From Laburnicola sp. R22_1 (lineage: Eukaryota; Ascomycota; Dothideomycetes; Pleosporales; Didymosphaeriaceae), in contig JACONQ010000005.1 in NCBI GenBank assembly GCA_014281115.1, forward strand, positions 2,914,001 to 2,978,000: a DNA stretch of 64,000 nt. Direction: 5' to 3'. Shown here piece by piece: positions 12,151-24,389 of the stretch (position 1 is its first letter; each line of letters starts with the position of its first letter). The notes under the pieces are model-generated. The model was not told where the DNA came from. It searched no databases and was given only the letters and a program-made list of their open reading frames with translations. The position numbers and the translations under genes are program-made.

Positions 12151-13439
12151 ATGACTTCATCGCTGCCTGGCAATCGCGACTTGCCCGCTTCCCAGTACGA
12201 CCTTGGCACCTACTGGGGTCGGGTGCGGCATTCGGTAGACCTTTCGGACCCAAGGTGAGATAGTTGAGGGCGTGAGACTTCTCTTTGTTCACTGGGTGGT
12301 GAGTACCACCGTGGTTTGTTTCGTAGGCCCGTTTATGTGCAGGTTTACTGAGAACGTGGTAGCTAATAGGGTTGGTTCAGAACGCTGCTCACCTCGTCCG
12401 CCGGCCTCGATCATGCGAAGCAACTCGTTACTGCATACAAGACGGGCATCATACGTGACATGAACCCGGAACTATGGAAGGCGAAGAAGATCATTGATTC
12501 TACGATACACCCGGGTATGGCCCAAAGGAAGAGAGGCCGGGCAGGCGCTGATGGAGACCAGATACGGGAGAACCAGTGGTGTTGCCCTTCAGGATGTCGG
12601 CCTTTGTGCTGTCAAATCTGGTTGTTACGGGTGGCATGCTCACCCCGGGTCTTGGGGTAGGTGATGAGATGGGAGACGGCGAACGGTTGCTGATGCTTCG
12701 CAGACTGTAGGCACGCTGGGCTGGCAAGTCACGAACCAGTCGCTCAACGTCGCCATCAACTTCTCGAACGCGAACAAGTCGATCCCGCTATCCACTTCGA
12801 CCATTGTCAAGTCATACTTCCTAGCCGTGGGCGCATCCTGTGGTGTTGCGCTTGGGTTGAACGCCTTGGTGCCGCGCCTAAAGCGCCTCTCCCCGAACGC
12901 GAAACTCATTGCCGGGCGACTGGTGCCATTTGCGGCCGTTGCGAGCGCTGGAGTTCTGAATGTGTTCCTCATGCGCGGCGAGGAGATACGGCATGGCATA
13001 GACGTCTACCCCGTACTCACAGAGGAAGAGAGGCGCAAGGTAGACGCGGGCGAGCTAGAAGTCAAACCTGTGGGCAAGAGCAGGAAGGCAGCAACGATCG
13101 CTGTGGGCGAGACGGCCATAAGCCGTGTCTTGAACGCCACGCCTATCATGGTCCTGCCGCCTCTCCTTCTCGTCCGATTACAAAAGACGGAGTGGCTGAA
13201 GCAAAGGCCGAGGATGACGATGCCCGTTAATCTAGGTGAGTCACGCAGGCAGCATACGTGTTCGGATCGGCGTTGCTGACGAAGCGCCAGGCCTTATTTT
13301 TGCGACGAGTATCTTCGCGCTGCCGCTTGCGCTTGCTGCATTCCCCCAGCGTCAAGCCATCAGTGCCGCGTCGTTGGAGCCTGAATTCCACGGGCGTGGA
13401 GGCAAAGACGGCATGGTGGAGTTTAACCGCGGGATATGA
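12151..13439 (+). CDS. fsf1: Sideroflexin, mitochondrial inner-membrane transporter
   Basis: Exons 12151-12254, 12381-12514, 12562-12656, 12704-13235, 13291-13439; the four introns are GT-AG (126, 47, 47 and 55 bp) and the sum is 337 residues, normal for the family (about 320-340). Sideroflexins sit in the inner mitochondrial membrane; human SFXN1 carries serine, yeast Fsf1 is the fungal member. Visible family blocks: LPASQYDLGTYWGRVRH near the start, AYKTGIIRDMNPELWKAKK, the HPDTGEP signature split across intron 2, LPFRMSAFVLSNLVVTGGML, LNVAINFSNANKS, RLVPFAAVASAGVLNVFLMR, and TPIMVLPPLLLVRL. Several hydrophobic spans fit about five membrane segments. The start ATG at 12151 has a CACAATG-like context and gives the standard N-terminus. 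Confidence 0.93.
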
Positions 13440-14233
13440 TGGCATATGATATCAAGCCATCATGTGCGGAGCTATATAGAACATATAGAACAAAGGCTTG
13501 GGGGTGGAGACGTTTCTGGGACGGGACACATGTGGTCGGAAGCACCTCATTGCACGAGCGAGTGGTAGAGATCGGGGAAGCGAGCACTGCAATTGGCCAG
13601 CATCCGGGCAGCGTGGAGCCATGCGGCTTGCTGGAGAAGCGATGTAGAGAATGTACAGAAATATTCTGAGAATTCTAGCTCGACATTCACAAATAGACAA
13701 GGTTCAAGGCTCAAGCCATGGAACCATCCAGAAACGGTGGCCGAGCGCGTCGTGGCAGTGGGTGGGTTGCTATGCGAATGGTGGGTGGCGAATGCGGCTG
13801 TTGGAGGCATGCCAGCACACACTGCCAGCTTTTCATATTGCTACAGCTCCCCTCACAGCAAAGTATAAGATAGAGTCGCATGTGATGGAAGTATAGTTGT
13901 GTTGAACTTTAGTTCGGCTCCTTGTGAGTCACATATCGCCCGGAAAAAAAGGTGGGCGCACGTCAATCTGTCATTTTCGGTGAAAGAGCCAGGTGGTCTC
14001 AAGATGCGCGAACAGGGTAGCTCTGACATTTAAACATTTGTTTGCAAGCTGCCCGACGTCCCCTTCCACACCATTCATGTACACGTAGATCATTTTGCTT
14101 GGGACAGTATTCCCTTTCTTTCCTTTTGACATTTATTGGTGCTTTTGCAACCGGAGTAGCGGCGCTTTCGACGTCCCGCCGCTTCTTTGGGGTATTCCCA
14201 CCTCCACACCGCATCTCTCTCGACCCTCACACA
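13440..14233. other. Intergenic
   Basis: Roughly 800 bp, no gene supported. The sideroflexin 3' flank contains a short near-repeat (two copies of ATGGCATATGAT/ATATAGAACATATAGAAC type words at 13439-13490). The last 190 bases are open in the LHS1 frame but contain no fungal-like protein start; they look like 5' UTR. Confidence 0.4.
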
Positions 14234-17200
14234 ATGGCCCCCCCAGGCCGCCGGAGACAGACCCTCTCGCCGGTCGTCATGTTCCTCGGCCTCGTCCTCC
14301 TCTTCTCCTCGACCGCGTCCGCCGCGTCCGCCGTGCTCGGTATCGACCTGGGCACCGAGTACCTCAAAGCCGCGCTCGTCAAGCCCGGCATCCCTCTCGA
14401 GATCGTCCTCACCAAGGACTCCAAGCGAAAAGAAGCCTCGGCGGTCGCGTTCAAGCCATTGAAAGGCGGTGCGCTACCGGCAGGAGAGTTTCCCGAGCGC
14501 TTCTACGGCAGCGATGCGGTGGCACTGGCCGCGAGGTTCCCCGGCGATGTCTACCCCAATTTGAAGCAGGTGCTGGGCGTGGGCAGCGAAGAAGAGGTGG
14601 TCAAGGTGTACAATTCAAGATACCCCGCGCTGAAGGTTGAAGGGCTCGAGGGCAGGAAGACGCTTGCGCTGAAGAGCGCCGTGTTTGCAGCCGAGGAGAA
14701 GCCCTTCTCCGTCGAGGAGCTTCTAGCCATGGAGCTCAAGAACGTGAGAGATAACGCGAAGACCCTGGCCGGCAGCGATGTCTCCCAGGTGGTCTTCACA
14801 GTCCCGCCGTTTTACACCGTCGAGGAGAGACGCGCGCTTGAGGTCTCCGCGAAATTGGCCGAACTGAAGGTCCTGGGAATGGTTAGCGATGGGCTAGCTG
14901 TCGGCATCAACTACGCCATGGGCAGAACATTCCCAGTCGTCAACGAGGGAGGCAAGCCGGAAACGAACCTTGTCTTCGACATGGGTGCTGGATCAACCTC
15001 TGCAACTGTCATCAAGTTTCAAGGACGCACCGTCAAAGACGTAGGCCGTCTGAATAAGACTGTCCAAGAAGTGAACGTCATTGGAGCTGGCTGGGACAGG
15101 ACGCTCGGTGGTGACGCACTCAACACGCTCATTGTGCAAGACATGATCTCCTCTTTTGTCCAACTCCCAGGCGCGAAGAGTGCATCCATCACTGCGGAGC
15201 AGATCAAGGCCCATGGTCGAACCGCCGCCAAGCTCTGGAAAGAGGCTGAAAGGGTCCGCCAGGTGCTCAGTGCCAACACGGAGACTCAGTCTTTCTTCGA
15301 GAGTTTCTACGAGGACGTTGATTTCCGTTATAAGATCTCTCGGTCCAAATTTGAGGAGCTGGCCACTGAGTACGCCAGCCGGTTGGACGGCCCCATCAAC
15401 CGCGCTCTCGAAGCAGCTAGTCTTGACCTTTCTGAGATTGACTCCATCATTGTCCATGGTGGTGCATCCCACACTCCATTCGTTCAAAATCGCCTCGAGG
15501 CTCTTGTGAGCAAGTCTAAGATGAAGGCCAACGTCAACTCAGACGAAGCAGCGGTGTTCGGTGCTGCCTTCAAGGCCGCGGGTCTTAGCCCATCTTTCCG
15601 CGTCAAGGAGATCCGCGATGCAGACACCCAGGGCTATACTCACGGCATCCAGTATATGTTCAATCTGAAACAACGCGACCAGAAGATTTTTACACCTACC
15701 ACCAAAGTCGGGACCACTAAAGATCTACCTTTCCAGATGATGGGGGAGTTCGAGTTCACTATCTACCAGGCCACTCCTGGGCCCGACGACAAGATTGTCA
15801 AGCAGCCCACTCTCCACTTCGCGAGTGGCAACATGACAAGGGCTGTCACGGAATTGATTGACAAGGAAGGCTGCGACCGCGACAGCTTCAACAACTACGT
15901 CCAGGTCAGACTTAGCCCAATCACTGGTGAGCCTGAAATCACTTCTGCGTGGGTTACTTGCGAAGCGGAAGAGGCCAAGCCCGGCATCGTTGATGGCGTT
16001 AAGAATTTCTTTGGCATGGGCGACAAGAAGGACCAGGAGCCACTAAAGGACGAGGAGAACGCTTCTGAGACTGTTTCTTCTTCTTCTTCAAAGTCATCTT
16101 CGAAATCATCTTCCAAGTCGTCGAAGTCGTCGAAGTCGTCTGGGAAGTCGTCTGTTTCCTCGTCGTCAAGCTCTAGTGCTGCCGAAACGTCAGCTTCTGA
16201 TGCGGCCAAGGCTGTACCTAAGAAGAAAACCGTCAGGTCAGCGATCACGTATTCGGTCACGCGTCAGAGCTATGAGAAACACCCTCGCAAGGAGTTCAAG
16301 CGAATGGAAGACAGGTAAGCATCCATTGCTGTACGACGTTTCATTTCAATTTACTAATAACATCAGGCTCGCCGCTTTTGATGCTTCTGACAAAGCTCGT
16401 CGCACTCGGGAAGAGACCTTGAACTCTCTAGAAGCCTTCACCTACCGCGCTCGTGACTACCTCGAGGACGAGACTTTCATCGCTGCATCTACTTCCGACG
16501 TCCGCTCTACGCTCGAAGAGAAGCTCAGCGCCACGTCCGACTGGATCTACACCGAAGGCCAGGACGCCGCCCATGAAACATTGAAAGCCAAACTCCAAGA
16601 GCTTGAAGACATCGTCAAGCCGATCTTGAAGCGCAAGGGGGACGCTGTCGAGCGTCCGGAAGCGATTAAGCAGTTTCAATCGAATCTGGCCGACGTAAAG
16701 ACCGCCATCGACCTAGTCAAGGCCCAGATCGAGGACCAAAACGTTGCTCTCTCAAAATCTGCCGAGGCAGCTAGCAGGGCCTCTGCGTCTAGTACTGAAT
16801 CGTCAGCTTCCTCCGCCTCGACTGACCCGCTCGATGACCTCGAAGAGGAAGACATGCTTAAAGCGTCCGCCTCGGATTCTACCACTGCGCCTGAAGCCAC
16901 TGAAGTACCTATTATCTACACCGAAGACGACCTCGTGTTTATCCAGGCGACGCACGACAATGCCACCAAATGGCTCGAGGAGAAGCAAGCAGCGCAGAAA
17001 AAGCTCAAGGAGAGCGACGATCCGGTACTCACAGTAAAGGACATTAAAAGCGAGGGCGAGAAGCTCAACAATGCTGTCATGCAGATAATGATGAAAAAAT
17101 CGCGCCATTTCAATGCCCCAAAGCCCAACAAGCCGAAGTCAAAGCCTAAGTCTAAGAAGCCCAAGAAGGACTCGAAGAAGTCGAAGAAAGATGATAAGAC

Positions 17201-17441
17201 TGCCAAGGAGCCGACGCAAGAAGAACTCGATGAACTATTAGAGAAGGCCGGGTTAAAGATAGATAACATCAAGTTCAAGAACGGTGGCAACGAGAAGGAC
17301 ATGAGGGGCAAGGATGGGAAACCGTTGACAAGATTGGACTTGGGTGAGGATGCGACAGACGAGGAAATTGCAGAGGCTATCAGGAAGGCGACGGAGGGCA
17401 TTCGGGAGGCGGAGGGAGCGAAAAAGCATGATGAACTATAG
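14234..17441 (+). CDS. lhs1: ER-lumenal Hsp70-like chaperone, LHS1/HYOU1 (GRP170) family
   Basis: Exons 14234-16314 and 16367-17441 (52-bp intron with a CTAAT branch-type site) encode 1,051 residues. The protein is the large Hsp70 of the ER lumen that acts as nucleotide-exchange factor for BiP/Kar2 and helps translocation. An N-terminal hydrophobic signal (FLGLVLLFSSTASA) is followed by the ATPase motifs: VLGIDLGTEYLKAAL (phosphate 1), LVFDMGAGSTSATVIKF (phosphate 2) and IIVHGGASHTPFVQNRL (adenosine). About residues 612-652 form a Ser/Lys repeat loop, and the helical C-terminal half is Lys/Glu rich. It ends in KHDEL, an ER-retrieval signal. An upstream in-frame ATG at 14042 would bury the signal peptide, so 14234 is used. 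Length agrees with the family. Confidence 0.95.
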
Positions 17442-17753
17442 ATCGGTAGATGATTACGCAAGGCGATAACGGCGTGGAGGTATGCTCACATGATGTGCAG
17501 GAACCAGATAGAAATGAGAGACGAACATATTTATACGTAGATCCATGAGTGTTCTGGGGATGTAGGAGTTGTGAGAGAACTGGGAATCTTGCATATCGCT
17601 TTCTGCGTGTAGATTGCTAAGCCTTTTGGATGCTAGTTCCTGTATCCACATCGCTACTGTAGGTACGACTTTTATTTATACCTTAGAACTCTGTGAATGC
17701 ACCGGAGACTTGATCTTCCAGTACAGACCCCAGCACCCCCATGGCACTGCTAC
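17442..17753. other. Convergent 3' flanks
   Basis: About 310 bp between two genes whose 3' ends face each other. Nothing else seen. Confidence 0.5.
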
Positions 17754-18364
17754 TCACATGAGGAGCGTGCTATTCAACTTATAGCACTTGTCGGCCGACG
17801 GAATCGTCTCTCCTTGATCCCACTACAAAGCCGTCAGAATTGTTCGACTGCATGGAATGAAGGATACTCACATGCTCGTGCACGCATCCATCAACCCAGC
17901 GCCATCGATCCGTCACCGAATAGCTCGCATAACTCATGTTGGTGGCAGCATCGAAGCACGATTTAGAGCTGGCCGCATTTCCAACCGGCTGTCCGTTGCA
18001 GAAGAGACCCCAGATAGCTTGCGGACCATCGGCGTATGCCGGATTATGTTGCTGAGAGACGAATCGTCAGTGGCAGAAAAGCATGTGCAGTGGTGGATGG
18101 ATAGCGTACGAGGTAGACATTGTCGATGAAAGAGAACATTGTCCTCGCATCTCCGTCAATGACGAACGCCTTGTAGAACAGGTACGCGCGTCTGGCCGTC
18201 TCCTCGACGGTCACGGAGGGGTCTGGTGTGCACAGCTGCGGCGGAGACTGGTACTTGTTGCATAGGTTCTCTCCTTGGACGCTGGGGCATGCGCCGTCAA
18301 TGGGAGCGGCGAGACCAGCGATGGGTGCCATGATGGCGGCAGCGAGCAACGTTAAAAGACGCAT
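17754..18364 (-). CDS. Small secreted NTF2/SnoaL-like fold protein
   Basis: Three exons: 18364-18110, 18051-17872, 17822-17754, with 58- and 49-bp GT-AG introns; the joined frame is 167 residues. A clear signal peptide (LLTLLAAAIMAPIAGLAAP) is followed by a cysteine-bearing mature domain. The pattern ARRAYLFYKAFVIDGDARTM, then QHNPAYADGP, then a Trp/Asp strand (VTDRWRWVDGCVHEHWDQGE) is that of SnoaL/NTF2-like alpha+beta barrels, here in a secreted form. Four or more cysteines may form disulphides. Enzymatic role cannot be assigned: the fold covers cyclases, isomerases and non-catalytic proteins. The gene lies alone, 0.5 kb from the transposon nest, which is a common setting for secreted proteins of fungi, but effector function is speculation. 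Confidence 0.75.
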
Positions 18365-18863
18365 AGTTGCAACAGAAGAATCCTCGATGCGATGAAGAGT
18401 GATTGCCCCATCGAGTGCAATGCTAGCTACCTATATACCCCAACGCGGGTCCGACTGTGAGCGTACGCCGGGTAGGTAGAACTTGCCACTCTACGGCTCC
18501 AAGAGACGGTAGATTGCCGGGCAATTCCGGCAGTCATAATCTAATCTACTTGTTTTATTCATAGGGGGTAGACGGCGTCGTGAAACGTACTAGAACAGAT
18601 TGTGGCCAATGAGATCAAAGCCTTTCAGCCCGGTCGGGGGTGCCAAAGATTGCACGTATATGTGAACAACTTGTGAACCGTGCACCATATGCAGTTCTCC
18701 CCTGGCGGACCAGAATTGCAATCAATTTGACAATGGGTCGGACAACTAAAACAGCCATCGGGGTGACCTGTTTGAATGCCCCGTCAGTACCTGCTAACGT
18801 TTGTACATGGCTGTTTACATATATTGTCTTCTTCGAATAGTGGGGGTATGCTTGGCTAGGACA
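18365..18863. other. Promoter side of the small secreted protein gene, up to the transposon nest
   Basis: About 500 bp without a supported gene. TATATACC at 18432-18439 is a possible TATA-type site some 70 bp before the start. Confidence 0.4.
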
Positions 18864-19090
18864 TACCGTGTCTTGGCAGCTGATGCACGCCGTCACATGC
18901 ACGCGCAACACCACAATTAGGTTAATAAAGATAAGGCTGTAGAGCTCTATATAAAAGCAATTCTTATAAGATTTTCTAGAGTTAATATCTTATAGAGCTA
19001 TAGATAATCTCTATCTAATTAGATTATAGATATCTATTTAGTATTTAGATTATTTAGCTACTATATAATAATAGCGTTAATAGCGCAAAT

Positions 19091-19377
19091 TGTAACGGTA
19101 CTTGCTGGCCTCTCTGCCAAGCACGCCCTATTACCTCTCTTTCACACCCTATTTCCCCTATTTGCGCCTTTTACCTTCCTAAAGACGCCTTTCCTAGTTA
19201 GTGTTAGCGTAGTAGTTAGCGTGGGCTTATGCCCTACGCCGCCCTCTATATAAGAAAGAGGCCCCTACGTCCCTTTCTTATCTACTATCTTAGAATAGTC
19301 TTAATTTAACTAGCTCTTTTAACTATTCTAGTTATCCTAGAGAGATTTGTCCTATAAGGCTGTGTACCGCCCTTATA
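19091..19377. repeat. Left LTR of retrotransposon B
   Basis: Begins TGTAACGGTACTTGC and ends CCCTTATA (RIP-changed from ...TTACA). It aligns along its whole length with the right LTR. Confidence 0.85.
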
Positions 19378-19749
19378 TTATTTTAAGACTAACTATTTTT
19401 ATTTAGCTATAGATAGTAATATAATATCTACTTCTTCCTTAAGACGCTACTTATAGATAGTTAAATTAGTAGAAGTTTTACCTTATTAGTTACTAGTTAT
19501 ACTAGGTAGTAGTTATACTGTGCTAAAGTCTATTAAAAGAGGCTGCTTCTAAGTCCCTTCTTTGCTTATTATATAAGGGTAGAAACTTTATTAGTTACTA
19601 GAAAGAATTTCTAGCGCTAGGGAGTTTATGTTTTACTACTCTAAAGTCTATTAAAAGAGGCTACCTTTAAGTCCTTCTTCTACTTAATATATAAGGGTAG
19701 GAACTTTATTAGTTACCTTTATAAAAGACTAGTTTAATAAGTTACGCTA

Positions 19750-21941
19750 ACATATTCTATCAGTAGCCCGGACAGATTAGTCCGCCGGACAGTTTTTCTT
19801 GGCAACTTCGAGGTCCCTCATAACTCATTATAGAACACCACCAACGTTACTTCATAGTGACTCATAATAACCTACTATAACTTACAATATACCAAGTTAC
19901 TATTTAATCTACTTTTTACGTCGTGCAGCCGCGCAAAGCTAAGGAGTCTTTCTTGGCAGTACGAACTTACAACAAGACTCCCTATAATATACAATATATT
20001 ATCTACCATACTATACGTAGGCAATATATAGTATACTTATTATGATTCGCAGTGAAGCATACTATATCTTAAGTAGTACTTTATCTAATTTTCAGTCACT
20101 GAGTGCGTACTATTGCAAGATGAAGTTAACCCGTCATTTTTGGCCTTATAGTAACCTATAATAAAATCACTCTGATTTACTATCAACACTATCTGAAAAT
20201 AAGCCGCTAAGGGTAACATCTGACCCCTCCTCTATCTCTTTATCTATCTGATAGGTCCTTGCGTTGTGCCCAGGCTCTCCGCACCTCCCACAGCGGCGTT
20301 GTGTTAAGGGACCTGCCTCTCCCTCACCACTACCTCGCGCCCTTTTCGACAACTTCACCCCAATAGAAGGGCTTTCTACTCCCAAATCTGCTCCCTAAGC
20401 AAAGCCTAGCGTCCCACCTTTCTAAATGCGCTTTCTTTTACGCGTTTTTCGCTTCGTTAGAACCTTAATTTGCTCCTTAAGTTCCTTAATGCGGGTCTCT
20501 TAAAGTACACCATAGTAGAGCATAAGTTCAGCACCTTTTATGAGCTGTGAGTAGCTCAATTTAGCATCAGGTGGAGACCGAATAAAAGAGTCGCGTACGA
20601 GCTTTGACTGGGATCCAAACTCGAGGGTATTGCTTAGGGTCCTGGCTTGCCATGGTGTATCCAGTAGGGTACCCTAAGGTGGAGTGTGAATACGCACATC
20701 AAGGCAATCTACCACCACTAACGCATCTAAAGGAACAAGCCTAGAGGCCTTAAAGGCTTTCTTGCAGTTTTCTAGTGTAAACACATTAAAAAACGCGTCG
20801 CGAAAGGCCGGTAGGAAGCCCTCTTTGTCAATATAAAAGACGCGTTGGCGCGCCAAGTCCCGCACGCGCTGGGAGTACTTCAGCTTTAGTGGCGCGAAAC
20901 AGACCACATCAAGCGGCTGGAGGATATGAGATGAGTGCGCTAGCATACAGAGTGTTAGGATCTTCTGTTCCAGGCAATAATCCTTAAAATCCTGGGAGTG
21001 GTGGCTCTTATAGCCGTCCAGAATAAGTAACCTCTATAACCCCACCATGCGCGGCCTTGTATACGCGTCAAAGTGCTTTAACCACGCGACTCTAAGCTCG
21101 TTGTTGGTCTAGCCGGTCTTAGAGACTGAGAGCTTCTAATCGCGGGGGATACTAGTCTCCTTATACCACGCTGAGATGTGGACTCGCCCTTTGTAGATAA
21201 TAAAGGGCGAGGCAGCATACCTAGCAGCGCAAATACTCTAAATCACTATAACCCACTCGCGGTTGCCTAGCTAAACAAGCGTAGGTTAAGAACGTCTTTC
21301 TGAACCAGTTACAACCTTCATTAAGCCAATAACTCCTATCTAGAAGCCTGTCTTATTAAAGTTATAGATATCTTTATCCTGCACTCCATACTTGGCTTTT
21401 GTGTCCTCCACTAGCTAAAACCACGCGTTTATAACCTCTAGGTCTTCCTATTATATCCTCTATTAGTCCTTCACTCAATTAAAAGCCATTTTAAGCTTAG
21501 GTACGCGCTTTACAAAGCGCTAAGCCTAGCATTGTCCTATAGGGTCTCTATGCCGCGCAGCCAGCAGTTTATTGGCTATATCTTCCACCTCACCTAGCTA
21601 GGGTGCAAATCCTCGCGAATCTAGGTTAAGGATATACTGTATGAGCGTCTGCTCTTCGATCGCGGTGAGCTTTGCCATGCCTAATCGTGTATCTGCTTGG
21701 GCGGTGATTCTGTTAATTCAATTGCTTAGTGTAGACTTTGGGATATTATATGCTATAGCAGCGCGTCGCAGGCTTGAAATTTGCTTATTCTAATAGGCGT
21801 GAAGGGCAAGCTTAATTCTGCCTTCTTAATTAGATAATAACGCGTCGTGTTATTGAGACATTATGATTTATAGTGAAGTGTTGTGGTCTTGGCAAAAACT
21901 GTCCAGCGGACTAATCTGTCCGGGCTACTAATAGAATATGT
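19750..21941 (-). mobile_element. pogo/Fot1-like DNA transposon C inserted in retrotransposon B
   Basis: Ends are inverted repeats of about 45 bases (ACATATTCTAT..AGTAGCCCGG at the left, complement at the right), with TA duplications at 19748-19749 and 21942-21943. The 2,192-bp length is typical for Fot1/pogo elements. It is less decayed than its host B. Confidence 0.87.
20167..21861 (-). pseudogene. pogo-type transposase, decayed (element C)
   Basis: Reading from an ATG at 21861, the remnant shows an N-terminal psq-type helix-turn-helix (SSLRRAAIAYNIPKSTLSN), a CENP-B-like second DNA-binding segment, and part of the DDE catalytic domain (HILQPLDVVCFAPLKLKYSQ at 20674-20946). The C-terminus carries a CCHC zinc knuckle (CGRCGEPGHN, 20167-20385; its last Cys is changed to Tyr). 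Stops are mainly TAA/TAG in places where Gln or Trp would be expected, consistent with CpA-to-TpA change. Ancestral size would be about 560 residues. Confidence 0.8.
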
Positions 21942-22538
21942 TATTATAGTTTATTAAAAAAGATTGCTTTAAGTTATAAAAGTAGTAGTACTACTTTACA
22001 CTAGTAGGATTAAGATACTACTAAGGCCTATTTAAAGAGGCTAGAATTCTAAGTCTACTAGCTACTAGTTATAGCGTAAGTAGTAGAAAGTTTTATTAGT
22101 TAACCCTATAAGACTTTATACTCTAGTTTAATAGGTTGCACTTAGATTTGCTAAAAGAGGTTCCTCTAGTCTATTAAAAGGCCGCCCTAAATATTCCTAA
22201 ATAATAACAAACAACTATGTTACCTTTAAAGACTAATTTACCTATAATACCTAATTAGTGTTACACTATAAGGGCTAAGAGTATAAAGTAAGAAAAATTA
22301 AAATTAGGCTCTAGAGACGCTATAGCGCCGCCTATAAAGATTTTATATAAATAATACTTTTACTTTTAACTATAAGGCGCCCTACCTTACTTACTAAGTA
22401 CACTAGCTTGCACTTATAAAATATCTAGACCTACTAAATCTAGGTATCTTACTGCGCCTAACTATTAACCTCTTAGGTATTTTTTCTTATTATCCCTTAC
22501 TATCTTCGCGATAGACGCCCCTAACAAACCGCTCTAAT

Positions 22539-22856
22539 TGTCAGATATCAGGTCACTGGAAATCACTGTGATTTCACTGTGAAATCCAGTAGTCACGTGC
22601 GTCCGATCACATGGTCTCCTTATAACGACAGTTAGTGTAACTTACAGTGATTTCACTGTAAGATCACTGTGAAATACACAAAGGAGACTGGCGTACTACT
22701 GTTACACTACTCCGCACTATTACTAGTGCGTCTTAGCGCTAGATAGATATTGCGTACGATAGCTGAGCTTCTCCGACAGAGATCACTCGACAATCAATTC
22801 ATTATCAAATCCATCACTTTCATCTCATCTCATCAAAGATACTTACGTATCTGACA
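22539..22856. repeat. Solo LTR of a different retrotransposon family
   Basis: A 318-bp unit starts TGTCAGATA and ends TATCTGACA, perfect terminal inverted words, flanked by a 5-bp duplication CTAAT (22534-22538 and 22857-22861). It is clearly less AT-rich than its surroundings and holds palindromic words around TCACTGTGAAAT. It looks like a recent arrival that was not mutated with its neighbours and later lost its interior by LTR-LTR recombination. Confidence 0.82.
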
Positions 22857-24389
22857 CTAATACTTAAAAAACCTTAACACTAGGTTGCCCTAGCGCTAAC
22901 CTTACTAAGTGGCTCTATCTAGTCTATTCTAATCTTTTACTACTCTACCTTACTAAGTAGCCTTATATACTCTATCTTAATCTTTTATTATTTTAGACCT
23001 TAGTTAAACTTATATTTAAACTAGGGTAGCACTAGTTGTAGGAACCTACTTCTTTTACTATAACTACTCTAGCCCTTACCTACTACCTATTAAATATTTA
23101 GCTGGGCAACTAATTACTAGGCTATTAATATTGCCTAGCTACCTTCTAGTATAGCTTATTAATAAATTATAGTTCAACGTCCTTATTATAATTCTATTTT
23201 CGCCCTAAACTTACTAGTAGTTAGCCTTTAAAGTCTCTAAATCTAACAACTTTATATTATTATTCTCTAAGAGTGCTAAAATTAACGTATATTAGGCAAC
23301 TCTAACTGCTTCTTCTAATAATAAAAACTCTAAAGCAGAGCCTAAGCCTAATTACTTTAGTTAAAAAGACGCCTAATCTAGTAAGGACTATAGCGATTAC
23401 ACTAGAGAAGAGGCGCTAAATAAGAATAATCTTTATAAACTTAGTATTACTTATTATAGTAATAGTCTAGAAGATAATAATATCGCCTATTATAGTAGCA
23501 GATTAAAAGATAAAAAGCCTATCTATTATAACAACCTCCCTAATAATAACCCTAAATTTACTAACCTAATTAATCCTAAGTCTAACTTCCTATAGAAAGA
23601 ATACTTAGGCGATAAATCTAATAGTAAACTACCTAATAAAATCTCTTAGAATGCTAATAATTAGAAGCTGCCCCCTAACTATTAGCCCTCACTCTAATCT
23701 ACTAGATACCTAACTTATTCCATCCCTAGGGGCACTCTAAGCTACTAAAATAGGTGGCCTAGTTTACTACTAATTAAGCAGCTCTCTAGCTAGCCTACTA
23801 TGCGTAGGCACCTATTACTTTTAGTACTTTTACTCCTAGCTATCTTCTTTCTAGCTAGCTTACTACTAATCTAGTAGTTTTCTAACTATTGCGCGCGTAG
23901 GACACCTTTTAGCACCTCTACTCTACTACACTAGTAGTCCCTATAGCTTTATAAGCTATCTTGCCCTAATTAAAAACTATATAGTTAGGTTAACACTTTT
24001 TTAATACTTTTTTATAGTACTAGAAAATATTATATAATATAATTACGTCTACACGCAATAAACTAACTAGAAATTTTTTAGCTAACTATATTTTTATATA
24101 GTGTTAAAGCTAAGGATGCGCTTTATTAGCAAAATGCTAAATACTAAGATATAGTTTTTACTATATTTTTCTACTAATCTACTAATTTACCCCCTATAAC
24201 TTTCTTTAATATCTCTACTAAATAGTAACTAAATTAAAACCTAAGGCTACTATTAAAACTATAGGGGCCTATTGCCTCTATTACAACCCTTTTTAGTCCT
24301 AAAATAGTGCTAGTTATATTAAAAATCCGCTAAAATATCTTATTTTTACGTACTTTCCTTTCTATTTTCAGACCTTAAAAGGGGGGTTA

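Noticed and set aside
14042..14233. N-terminal extension of LHS1 by an upstream ATG
   Set aside because: It would bury the signal peptide required for ER entry; ATG 14234 gives a proper N-terminus.
18615..18914. 99-codon minus-strand frame overlapping the left end of element A
   Set aside because: It crosses the transposon terminus and has no domain; chance frame.
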